Source: an uncultured Eubacterium sp.
GTDB lineage: Bacteria; Bacillota; Clostridia; Peptostreptococcales; Anaerovoracaceae
Assembly (NCBI GenBank): GCA_937894585.1
Contig: CALBGO010000123.1
Coordinates: 1 to 29,295, forward strand
Direction of reading: 5' to 3'
Length of the DNA: 29,295 nucleotides
Shown here: in pieces, positions 6,819-13,742 of the stretch
How the letters are laid out: the number at the start of each line of letters is the position of its first letter
Position numbering within the stretch: the first letter of the stretch is position 1
Made by a program: the position numbers and the translations under genes
The notes under the pieces: generated by a model
What the model was told of the DNA's origin: nothing
What the model saw: only the letters and a program-made list of their open reading frames with translations
Databases searched by the model: none

Positions 6819-8204
6819 TTACCGCTCTGCCTTTTCCTTTACTTTGCAGGCTGCTTCGCGCAGAGACAAATCTTCTCTCTCCGCAATTTCCGCAAGCTGC
6901 GCAAACTCCGGTTTTGACTTTTTTACACCGTATCCCTCGGACACCTTCACATCTACTTCGCCCCACGGAGTTTCTCTGCGTTCAGTATGTCTTTTCATAA
7001 TAAAACGGCTGCATCTGTATTCCCTGACGCCGAGGGTAGAAGTGTATTTCAGTATCAGAGCCGCAAACCGTTTGCGTTCTTCTTCTCTGCAGATGCAGCA
7101 AAGCTTTACCGCCGGACGGAACTTCTTCATCGTAATCTGCTCAAAATACACATCAAGCGCTCCTGCTTTCATAAGCTTCTCTGCAGCAAATCCCAGCTCT
7201 TCGCCTGTCATATCATCAATATTTGCAGCAAGCTCCGATACCGAGTCTATGCTGTCAGTATCCGCCGCATCTGTGCTGCACTCTGCGGTCTCCCCGAAAA
7301 GCGCCCGTATGCAGTTCGGCCTTTCTTCGAAATTTTTCGTTCCCATACCGTAACCGATTTTCCGTACGGTCATTGCCGGCATAGTTTCAAAACAATCCCC
7401 GAAGTATTTCAGAAGCGCCGCGCCGGTCGGCGTACAAAGCTCTCCTTTGACTTGCCCGCTGTAAATCGGAATTCCTTCCAAAATCAATGCCGTGGCAGGC
7501 GCAGGCACCGGCAGGATGCCGTGAGCGCATTTCACACTGCCGCAGCCCACATGAACCGGAGAAACGATGATTCTGTCTGCTCCGATTTTTTCCATAAGTA
7601 TACAGTTTCCGACTACATCAGCCACTGCATCCAGAGTACCCACTTCGTGAAAATGAATCTGCTCCATGGTTTTTCCGTGAACCTTAGATTCCGCTTCTGC
7701 AATGAGCCTATAAACAGCCTTTGCGTCTTCCTTGACTGTATCCGATACAGCCATAGTCTCAATCAGACGGTAGATGTCACCAAGACCGCTGTGATGATGG
7801 TGCTCGTGGGTATGCATATGGCCGTGAGCCTCGTGGTCGTGGTGCTCGTGGGTATGCGTATGACTGTGATCCTCGTGGTCGTGATGCTCATGCGTATGCG
7901 TATGACCGTAATCTTCGTGGTCGTGATGCTCGTGGGTATGAATATGATCATGGCTGTGATGATTATGGTGATGATGATTGTCTCCGCAGTCCTCCTCTTC
8001 ACCGTGAATATGCACATGGACATGAGTGCCGGTCACACCGCATTTTTCATCGGGTTCCGCTCCGATCTGCACCCCTTCCGGCATAATCGCATTCATCTGA
8101 GCAAGAAAATCCGCCCTTTCTTTTTCGTCCAAAAGTTCCAGCAGCGCTGCCATCAGCATATCTCCGGCAGCCCCCATATTGCATTCCAGATATAAAGTCT
8201 TCAT
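6819..8204 (-). CDS. larC: Nickel pincer cofactor biosynthesis protein LarC
   Basis: LarC is the CTP-dependent nickel insertase (cyclometallase) that places Ni into the bis-thiocarboxylated pyridinium nucleotide to give the nickel-pincer cofactor. The 461-residue protein starts MKTLYLECNMGAAGDMLMAALLE, typical of the family. It also has QIHFHEVGTLDAVADVVG, VGCGSVKCAHGILPVPAPAT, PTGAALLKYFGD and the C-terminal domain ending KSKPEFAQLAEIA. It is one continuous frame, whereas in Lactobacillus plantarum full-length LarC depends on a ribosomal frameshift. Residues 61-138 are extraordinarily histidine-rich and contain a 14-residue tandem repeat (about 3.5 copies) based on HTHEHHDHED. This segment probably binds or stores nickel. 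It starts right after larB (TAG-ATG). Confidence 0.95.
   Translation of the reverse strand: MKTLYLECNMGAAGDMLMAALLELLDEKERADFLAQMNAIMPEGVQIGAEPDEKCGVTGTHVHVHIHGEEEDCGDNHHHHNHHSHDHIHTHEHHDHEDYGHTHTHEHHDHEDHSHTHTHEHHDHEAHGHMHTHEHHHHSGLGDIYRLIETMAVSDTVKEDAKAVYRLIAEAESKVHGKTMEQIHFHEVGTLDAVADVVGNCILMEKIGADRIIVSPVHVGCGSVKCAHGILPVPAPATALILEGIPIYSGQVKGELCTPTGAALLKYFGDCFETMPAMTVRKIGYGMGTKNFEERPNCIRALFGETAECSTDAADTDSIDSVSELAANIDDMTGEELGFAAEKLMKAGALDVYFEQITMKKFRPAVKLCCICREEERKRFAALILKYTSTLGVREYRCSRFIMKRHTERRETPWGEVDVKVSEGYGVKKSKPEFAQLAEIAEREDLSLREAACKVKEKAER
7786..7946 (-). repeat. 42-bp tandem repeat encoding the LarC histidine-rich segment
   Basis: Residues 87-138 of LarC are encoded by about three and a half imperfect copies of a 42-base unit. 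The unit specifies H-x-H-T-H-E-H-H-D-H-E-x-x-G/S. The copies differ mainly at synonymous or glycine/serine positions, which indicates duplication followed by drift under selection to keep histidine. Boundaries are approximate. Confidence 0.8.
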
Positions 8205-8963
8205 CTATTTTCCATCCTCCATATTATTGATTAAATTCGCCTGATAGCCGGCGCCGAAACCGTTGTCGATATTGACAACACTGACTCCGCTGGCACATGA
8301 ATTCAGCATGGATAAAAGAGCAGTCACGCCGCCCAGCGCCGTACCGTAACCTACACTTGTCGGCACAGCAATGACAGGACAATCCGCCAGTCCCCCGATT
8401 ACGGAAGCCAGCGCTCCCTCCATACCGGCAATGGCGATAATGACCCGGGCGCCCATAATCTTGTCCACATGGGCAAGCAGCCTGTGAATTCCCGCAACCC
8501 CCACATCATAAAGCCGTTCCACACGATTTCCCATAATCTCGGCAGTCAGGGCGGCTTCTTCTGCAACAGGAATGTCGCTGGTACCGCCGGTTGCAACAAG
8601 AATATATCCGCTGTGTCTTGGCGGAAGCTTTTCTCCAACCAGCCCCACCTTTGCCTCTTCAAAATATGTAAAAGGAAGATCCTCCCTCATACAATCCGCC
8701 GCCTCTTTTTTCATGCGGGTGATCAGAATGGTTTTCTGACCGCTGTTCCAAAGAGTACGAGCTATTTTATCAATCTGCGCAGGCGACTTTCCCGCGCCGT
8801 AAATAATCTCCGACGCGCCCTGACGAATCCCTCTGTGATGGTCCAAAGAAGCTATGTCAATCTCCTCAAAGGGCGCTGTCTTCAGCTTCATCATCGCCTC
8901 CTCCACGGAAGTTCCGCCTGCCGCAACCTGTTCCAAAAGTTCTTTTACCTGATACTGTTCCAT
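8205..8963 (-). CDS. larB: Nickel pincer cofactor biosynthesis protein LarB
   Basis: LarB carboxylates C5 of the pyridinium ring of nicotinic acid adenine dinucleotide and hydrolyses it, the first step towards the nickel-pincer nucleotide. The 252-residue product matches the family over its length. It has an N-terminal helical region with LDHHRGIRQGASEIIYGAGK (41-60), then a PurE-like (AIR carboxylase) domain. That domain shows LVATGGTSDIPVAEEAA, RLYDVGVAGIHRLL, IAIAGMEGALASVIGGL and PVIAVPTSVGYG. Cys 223 in MLNSCASGVSVVNIDNGFGAG corresponds in position to the catalytic cysteine described for the L. plantarum enzyme (Cys221). Start and stop abut larE and larC directly (TAA-ATG and TAG-ATG), so translation of the three genes is coupled. 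Confidence 0.96.
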   Translation of the reverse strand: MEQYQVKELLEQVAAGGTSVEEAMMKLKTAPFEEIDIASLDHHRGIRQGASEIIYGAGKSPAQIDKIARTLWNSGQKTILITRMKKEAADCMREDLPFTYFEEAKVGLVGEKLPPRHSGYILVATGGTSDIPVAEEAALTAEIMGNRVERLYDVGVAGIHRLLAHVDKIMGARVIIAIAGMEGALASVIGGLADCPVIAVPTSVGYGTALGGVTALLSMLNSCASGVSVVNIDNGFGAGYQANLINNMEDGK

Positions 8964-9716
8964 TTATCTTTCCTCCAAGTCCAAAAGCGTGCTGTCAAAA
9001 TACGGCTTTAACGCAGCTCTGATTTCTTCTCTTCGGCAAACTGCCTGTTCCATCTGAGACGCCTTCACCTGAAGCCTTGCGGCGCTATGAAAGAGTCTGA
9101 TGCGAAAATCCGAAAACCCCATCGAAGAAAGCGCTTTCTCCGCAAGCTCTATGCGGCGCAGTTTTTCACCGGTAATCATCTCTCCTTGGGGAATTCTGGT
9201 GGCAAGGCAGGCATAAGCCGGTTTGTCCCAGGTAAACAGCCCCGCCTCTTTGGAGCGCGCTCTGACCTCCTCCTTGGTAATGCCGCAAAGCCGAAGAGGT
9301 GAAAGCACCTGCATCTCGGCAAGCACCCGCATTCCCGGTCTGTCCTCTGCATCGTCGGAAGCATTGGTGCCGTCGATAACCGTTTCGAATCCATCTTCTT
9401 TCGCCGCTTGTAAAATATCTCTGAAAATCCTGTTTTTACAATAGTAGCATCGATCCCCGGAGTTTTCGCAAATTACGGAATCTGCCAGCACATCGCAGGA
9501 AATCACTTTCATTTCCGCCCCCAGCTCCTCCGCTAAACGCACTGCGTCTTCCAGTTCAAAATCCGGCTGAAACTGACTTTTTACAAAATAGGCTTTTACC
9601 TCTGCGCCGCAGTTCACCGCTTCTTTGAGCAGATACGCGGAATCCACTCCGCCGGAAAAAGCCAGAGCGATTTTTGTATGTATCTCAAAAAATTCCCTTA
9701 AATTCTTGTATTCCAT
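8964..9716 (-). CDS. larE: ATP-dependent sulfur transferase LarE
   Basis: LarE adenylates the carboxylates of the LarB product and inserts sulfur in the nickel-pincer pathway. The PP-loop pyrophosphatase motif SGGVDS is present (residues 25-30 counted from the upstream GTG), with VIDGTNASDD (117-126) and PLRLCGITKEEVR. The cysteine that supplies sulfur in the sacrificial type is at 174 (PAYACLATR). In addition there is a CYYC pair (94 and 97), giving the three-cysteine arrangement reported for LarE homologues that carry a [4Fe-4S] cluster. I chose the ATG at 9716. A GTG at 9728 with AGGAGG four bases upstream is a real alternative adding four residues. It is the first gene of the lar-nik operon. 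Confidence 0.93.
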   Translation of the reverse strand: MEYKNLREFFEIHTKIALAFSGGVDSAYLLKEAVNCGAEVKAYFVKSQFQPDFELEDAVRLAEELGAEMKVISCDVLADSVICENSGDRCYYCKNRIFRDILQAAKEDGFETVIDGTNASDDAEDRPGMRVLAEMQVLSPLRLCGITKEEVRARSKEAGLFTWDKPAYACLATRIPQGEMITGEKLRRIELAEKALSSMGFSDFRIRLFHSAARLQVKASQMEQAVCRREEIRAALKPYFDSTLLDLEER

Positions 9717-9943
9717 AACTATCCTCACTCAACCTCCTGTTTTAACCTTCTTTCCTGATTTTTCGCTGTTTATATATATTTTTCCCGCCTTTTTGCATAG
9801 TTTTTTCATGCTTTGCCGTTTTCCGTCCAAAAACCCGGCACACAGGCAGCGCCTTAAGAAAAAACTGCTTCATCGCACGCCGAACCAAACCGATGCAATA
9901 AGCTGAGCCGGCGGAAAAGCAGAGTATCTGCTTCGCCGAGGCA

Positions 9944-9999
9944 AAGAAAAAACCACGAAACAAGCCGGATCTCTGCTGAAACCCAGTCTGCCTTCGTGG
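9944..9999 (-). terminator. Intrinsic terminator in the larE leader
   Basis: The minus strand has CCACGAA, a loop of about 33 bases, TTCGTGG and then a run of six T. It lies about 220 bases before larE. It either ends a small RNA or acts as a conditional terminator for the lar-nik operon. The loop is large, with weak internal pairing. Confidence 0.6.
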
Positions 10000-10168
10000 C
10001 ATACATACTGTAATATGAATCTGTGATATGCACTTCCTTACTTCTTGTAAGCGTTTTCTGCAATTGATTATGATAACCGCTTTTCGCGGCAATGGTCTGA
10101 CGCGGCATATGCTGCCGCCGATACAAGTTCTTCTGAACCTGTCATGCATTTCTTCGTGAAACCGCATA
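9944..10168 (-). ncRNA. Candidate structured leader or small RNA upstream of larE
   Basis: The 675 bases between the broken ATPase gene and larE hold no convincing gene. On the minus strand this part folds into a run of compact hairpins: 10123-10142 (ACAGGTTC-AGAA-GAACTTGT, 8 pairs with one G-U), 10102-10118 (GCGGCA/TGCCGC), 10077-10089 (CCGC/GCGG) and 10037-10051 (CTTAC/GTAAG). It ends in a U-tailed terminator at 9944-9999. A GTGCATA...TATGCCAC pairing just before the terminator would use the CCAC of the terminator stem, so the two look mutually exclusive. That layout suits a regulated leader or a short independent RNA. I could not match it to a known riboswitch class. Ends are estimates. 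Confidence 0.45.
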
Positions 10169-10178
10169 ACTGTATATA

Positions 10179-10195
10179 AGCATAAACTATGCCAA
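10179..10195 (-). promoter_or_regulatory. Promoter candidate for the larE leader (sigma-54-like, overlapping sigma-A-like elements)
   Basis: The minus strand reads TTGGCATAGTTTATGCT. The GG and GC are ten bases apart as sigma-54 requires, and most other consensus positions agree. The same stretch can be read as a sigma-A promoter, with TTGATT, a 17-base spacer and TATGCT, or with a -10 at TTATAT after TGC. I cannot decide between them from sequence alone. Confidence 0.4.
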
Positions 10196-10403
10196 CACAA
10201 AAATCAAGATTTTTAAGGAAATCTTCTTCTGAAAAACCCTCCGGGACTTTTCCGCTCAGAAAAAGAATCCGCTGAATTCCGCAGAAATAAAGGACAAGCC
10301 GCAGAAAACCGCAAAAGCGGAAGCGAAAGACGCAGGCAAGAGATGCCGCCGCCCTGTTGCAAATACGCAACGGATTCCTGCATCTTCGCACGCAGCCTCC
10401 TGT

Positions 10404-10759
10404 TCAAAGCCTGATAACTCTATCCGTAGGACGAATCAGACTTTCATCGTGAGTTACCATAATAACCGTCTTCCCCTCTTCATGAAGCCGGTGCAGAATA
10501 TCCATAACAATCCTGCCGTTTTTCCGATCCAAAAATCCGGTAGGCTCATCCGCGCCGTAATTTCCATACCGTCTGCCGTAATACTGCCGCTGCTTACAGG
10601 CTCAAGACCACCGATCATATTGAGCAGAGTTGTTTTGCCGCAGCCGCTTTCTCCGGTGATTACAACAAATTCACCAAAATCAATATCCAGAGAAAAGTTT
10701 TCAAATAAATTTCTGCCGTCAAATGACTTTGTCAATTCCTTTATCGTAATAAATCCCAT
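10404..10759 (-). pseudogene. Broken ABC transporter ATP-binding gene (LolD/MacB, bacteriocin-immunity type)
   Basis: The N-terminal part MGFITIKELTKSFDGRNLFE... has an intact Walker A GESGCGKTT (36-44) and runs to ADGMEITA (about 70). The frame then changes at an abrupt junction near 10550. The other frame resumes with ADEPTGFLD, IVMDILHRLHEEGKTVIMVTHD and ends RVIRL-stop at 10404, which are the Walker B, D-loop and H-loop of the same ATPase. Comparing with the usual distance from Walker A to Walker B, about 80-90 residues including the Q-loop and LSGGQ signature are missing. The gene has therefore suffered an out-of-frame internal deletion and cannot make a working ATPase. It lies 2 bases after its partner permease, which is also broken. 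Confidence 0.9.
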
Positions 10760-10761
10760 TG

Positions 10762-11957
10762 CTAAAAACCTCCCTTCAGGACTTTCTGAATCTGCCGGCG
10801 ATCCATGTTCCGCGACAAAACGGTAAGGACAGCCCAGTCAAAAACCCATACAGCAATACTGCCGTACAGAAAATACGCTGCCGCACCTATATTGAAGATT
10901 TTGTAAACCGAAAGCGATGCCAGAAGCGCTCCGCAGCATATAGCGAAGGTCATCAGGAAAAATCCCCTGTATCGCTGAAAAAGTGAGAATCCCATAACCT
11001 TTTTCACCGTAAGTTCCTTTGCTTTTGTCTGATAAAGAATCCTGAGAGTTACAATCGTAATCTGCAAATACAGAAAAACCATAACACCGGCTAAAATCAC
11101 CGAAATCAAAAGGCCTCTGTTCAAAAGCGCCCACAGCCCCTCAAACCATTTGTCTTCAGTTACTGTGGAAAACTCCGCAAAATTCGGTTTCAAACCGTCT
11201 CCGCCGATAACCTCGGCAAAATCATAAATCTTCTGCTTATCATATTTTACAGAAACAAACTGCATATAGTAATGAGCATTCCGACCGAAAAATCCGGGGT
11301 AATCTGCAGCCTTCCGTAATTTGTAGCTGACCGGATAAGTTTCGTACTTTCCGTAATCGTAAGTATCCAGTATAATCACCGGATTTTTCACCCGATAAGT
11401 ATAGTCCGATTCCGTATTGATCAGACCTCTTGCCATCACGGAAAGTCCGTCTTCATAGCGTATGATACCTTCGAAATCTTCTTCGGAAATTCCTTCCAGA
11501 TTCCAGAAACTGCGATACTCGGAAAGAACGGCTTCGCCGTCTGTACGATCGGATACCAGCAGTTTTCCATAGCCTTTTCCCCGGCTTTTTCAAAGGGTTC
11601 AAAGACAAACTCTGTTTTACCGGAAAAGAAAGACTTTTTCACACCTGCTTCAATCCCCTAGTCTTCTTTTAAAATATCGGCAATCCCATCGGTTCCGTAG
11701 ATGATTACCTTTCGGTTATATGCGCCCCGCTCTTCCTTTTCCAGGGCAAAAACTTCCGCGTCAAACTCCTTTGCTTTTCCCAGAATATGCCGATTCATAT
11801 TCTTTTCATTATCTCCTGTCGGCAGAAAATAGCCGACCTGCTGATATTCCTCCTGAAAGTTTTCCAGAAAAAAAGTATAGCTTTCTCCCGAAAAAAGAAA
11901 TACTGTCAAAAACAGAAAGAAAGTAATCATATATTTCACTTTTGCCATATAATTCAC
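10762..11957 (-). pseudogene. Broken DUF1430 / bacteriocin-associated integral membrane protein gene
   Basis: The gene starts MNYMAKVKYMITFFLFLTVFLFSG, a membrane anchor, and reads to ADILKED followed by an in-frame TAG at 11658-11660. The same frame continues GIEAGVKKSFFSGKTEFVFEPFEKAGEKA. A single-base shift near 11585 then moves the reading to YGKLLVSDRTDGEAVLSEYRSFW and on through MARGLINTESDYTYR to the C terminus. The C-terminal part has three membrane helices typical of FtsX/MacB-like permeases (LLISVILAGVMVFLYLQI, FLMTFAICCGALLASLSVY, YGSIAVWVFDWAVLTVL) with the cytoplasmic AKELTVKKVMGFSLFQRY loop. One stop and one frameshift inactivate it. With the adjacent broken ATPase it would have formed a self-protection or peptide-export ABC transporter. 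Confidence 0.85.
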
Positions 11958-11993
11958 GCCCCTTTTGTCAGCAAAGAATCGCCCGCTGTCGTT

Positions 11994-12644
11994 TTACTGA
12001 ATACCGCACTCCTCGGCAATCTCCTTCAGACTGTATGTTAAAGTTTTATCCCTGCATTTAATTTCAAAAACTGCATCCTCCGAAAAAGGCCCGATACTGG
12101 AAACCCCGATAGATTCGCTGCTTCCAATATCATCAAAAGGCATACGGAAAATGCTGTATGCCGTCATAAAATAGCTGCCCGATCCCGGTGAACCGGTATT
12201 TTTTTCTCTGATGGACAGCGCCTTTCCGTTGGTATTTTCAATGGTAAATTCTATAAAATGGGTGGAGGAATTCTCCTTTGCACCGGCATTGATTTCCGCT
12301 GTATAAGTTACCTTTAAATCCTCGGCTTTTATAGGAACCATACCGGCAAAAAGTCCCCAGAAAAGAAGCGCCGCCGCAATAACCGCAGTCAGAGACACCA
12401 GCAGAGTCCGTAGATTTGCCATTCGTTTTATCTTTTTCAGCGGCTTTACCTCTGCTTCCAAAACCTCCGGCATCTGCGCCGTAAAAAGTTCCTCCCGCAT
12501 CTGACGGTACAGTTCTTCGCATATCTGACAGCTTTGTAAATGAGTCTCCACCGCTTCGCGACTGACCTCCGATACTAAATCTTCACAGTACAGAGGCAGC
12601 AGGTCTTTCACAATTTCGCAATTCAGTTTCTGTACTTCGCGCAT
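11994..12644 (-). CDS. Zinc-finger anti-sigma factor
   Basis: This 216-residue protein has a cytoplasmic N-terminal zf-HC2 anti-sigma domain with Cys 9 and the core H35-x3-C39-x2-C42. A single membrane helix follows at about 79-102 (RTLLVSLTAVIAAALLFWGLF). The remaining 110 residues form an extracytoplasmic sensor domain I do not recognise. It should bind and hold the ECF sigma factor encoded 3 bases upstream until an envelope signal arrives. The broken ABC permease gene begins 36 bases downstream on the same strand, so sigma factor, anti-sigma factor and transporter probably formed one stress-response operon. Confidence 0.88.
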   Translation of the reverse strand: MREVQKLNCEIVKDLLPLYCEDLVSEVSREAVETHLQSCQICEELYRQMREELFTAQMPEVLEAEVKPLKKIKRMANLRTLLVSLTAVIAAALLFWGLFAGMVPIKAEDLKVTYTAEINAGAKENSSTHFIEFTIENTNGKALSIREKNTGSPGSGSYFMTAYSIFRMPFDDIGSSESIGVSSIGPFSEDAVFEIKCRDKTLTYSLKEIAEECGIQ

Positions 12645-12647
12645 CGT

Positions 12648-13118
12648 TTATCCCTCCTCCTTGATTTTCTGTTTCGCTCTGAAAAATGTAACTCGCGCCC
12701 AGTTTTCTGTCTTTCCCATAACTTCACCGATCTCCCGAAATGACATACCGCCCGCTGCCCGAAGCAGAATTACTTCTTTTTCATACTCCGGCAGCCTGTG
12801 TACCTGTTTCAGAACCGCAAGGGCGGAAGCTTTCCGAAGAAAATCCTGTTCCACATCGAAATCTGCCGTAAGCTCCATATCCGCAAGCGGCACGATATCG
12901 TGTTTTTTCTTTCGAAGCTCTCTGTACCACATATGCTTTGCAATCTGACAAAGCCAGGTAGAAACCTTGCAGGAGCCGTCAAACCGGTCTGCGCTTTTCA
13001 CCGCCTGGTAAAAAGTTTCCTGCATCAGCTCCTCAGCTAAATCCTTATCGCCGCAAAGCCGCAGCAGATAGCGGTATACCAGCTTCCCGTAATCCTGAAA
13101 AATATCATCGGTACGCAC
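12648..13118 (-). CDS. ECF-family RNA polymerase sigma factor
   Basis: This 156-residue group IV sigma factor contains only regions 2 and 4. Region 2 spans about residues 10-70 (LVYRYLLRLCGDKDLAEELMQETFYQAV, then STWLCQIAKHMWYRELRKKK, the -10 recognition and core-binding part). Region 4 spans about 106-154 (LPEYEKEVILLRAAGGMSFREIGEVMGKTENWARVTFFRAKQKI), the helix-turn-helix for the -35. Translation starts at GTG (13118), 10 bases from a GGAGG; the nearby ATG is followed at once by a stop codon. It is co-transcribed with its anti-sigma factor. The transporter that may be its main target has decayed. Confidence 0.93.
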   Translation of the reverse strand: MRTDDIFQDYGKLVYRYLLRLCGDKDLAEELMQETFYQAVKSADRFDGSCKVSTWLCQIAKHMWYRELRKKKHDIVPLADMELTADFDVEQDFLRKASALAVLKQVHRLPEYEKEVILLRAAGGMSFREIGEVMGKTENWARVTFFRAKQKIKEEG

Positions 13119-13164
13119 TATGTCATCACCTCCGTTCCCTTTTGACTTTGTTTCTTCACTTATT

Positions 13165-13192
13165 TAATCACAAAAAAATCAGTTTCGTTACA
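13165..13192 (-). promoter_or_regulatory. Possible autoregulatory ECF promoter
   Basis: On the minus strand TGTAAC (13187-13192) resembles the AAC-containing -35 of many ECF promoters. It is followed after 16 bases by TGATTA. It lies about 50 bases before the sigma gene, where an autoregulated promoter is common. The -10 lacks the CGTC/CGTA often seen, so support is weak. The rest of the 13193-13345 spacer is a purine-rich degenerate stretch on the minus strand with no recognisable gene. Confidence 0.3.
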
Positions 13193-13350
13193 GGATTTTT
13201 AATTTTTTTCCGCAGCCGTCTGCAATGTATACTTTCTCTCCGCCTTCCCTGCGTCTTCCCTGCTCTGCGCTTCTCCCTTTGCTGTTTCTCCCCGCATCCT
13301 TTCTTCTCCGCAGATGAAAATAAACAAACTTTGTATTATTAAAAGCCAAA

Positions 13351-13663
13351 ATGACACAAGCACATCTTATATCCTTTATCTGTGTCATTCCTCCCAAAAC
13401 ATAAAAGGCAAAAATGACAGGTTGCGCCTAAAATCCATACAAACCTGTCACTTTTTATATCCCATCTCTTTATTTGTTTTCTATATTTTTACTTATTTTT
13501 AATATACCGGTTATATTTTCACGGTAAAACATACCTGCCGTTTTTTTTTCTCCTGATTTTATGACACAAAGCCTTAAAACAGCAGTTCTATATGCCATTT
13601 CAGACAGAAAAGCGAAAACAAAAATGACACATTCCTTGTACATCGCAACCGAAAGTGTCATTT
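13351..13663. repeat. Dispersed structured repeat, copy A (TGACA hairpin element)
   Basis: This intergenic block is built of inverted repeats. Hairpin 1 (13351-13388) pairs ATGACACA with TGTGTCAT. Hairpin 2 (13415-13450) pairs TGACAGGTT with AACCTGTCA. A single TGACACAA lies near 13562. Hairpin 4 (13622-13663) pairs AAATGACAC with GTGTCATTT. The same order, spacing and much of the sequence recur at 28961-29255, including GCCTAAAATC-like and ATACAAACCTGTCA text. The block fills the spacer between citX and the sigma factor gene and contains no gene. Confidence 0.8.
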
Positions 13664-13742
13664 CTCCGTAATTTTTATTTTCGCAGTCCTTTTTCAAATC
13701 CGATGCGATATAAAGATACCTGCCCCATTTTACAATCGGAAC

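Noticed and set aside
7786..7946. Regularly spaced repeats that could suggest a CRISPR array
   Set aside because: The 42-base units are contiguous, have no spacers and lie in frame within larC.
6987..8195. A 402-codon plus-strand open frame opposite larC
   Set aside because: It is the shadow of larC. Its Val/Met-rich stretch is merely the complement of the histidine codons.
9742..10391. Overlapping minus-strand open frames between the broken ATPase and larE
   Set aside because: The frames compete with each other, have cysteine- and arginine-rich text without domains, and run through the stem-loops and the terminator. A structured RNA explains the region better.
13188..13397. A 69-codon minus-strand frame with an Arg/Lys/Gly-rich middle
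   Set aside because: It overlaps the first hairpin of the repeat element and the putative ECF promoter. The basic stretch reflects purine-rich low-complexity DNA.
13351..13663. Recurring TGACA motifs read as a CRISPR or an integrase attachment site
   Set aside because: The motifs are inverted pairs with conserved loops and uneven spacing, and there is no cas or integrase gene nearby.
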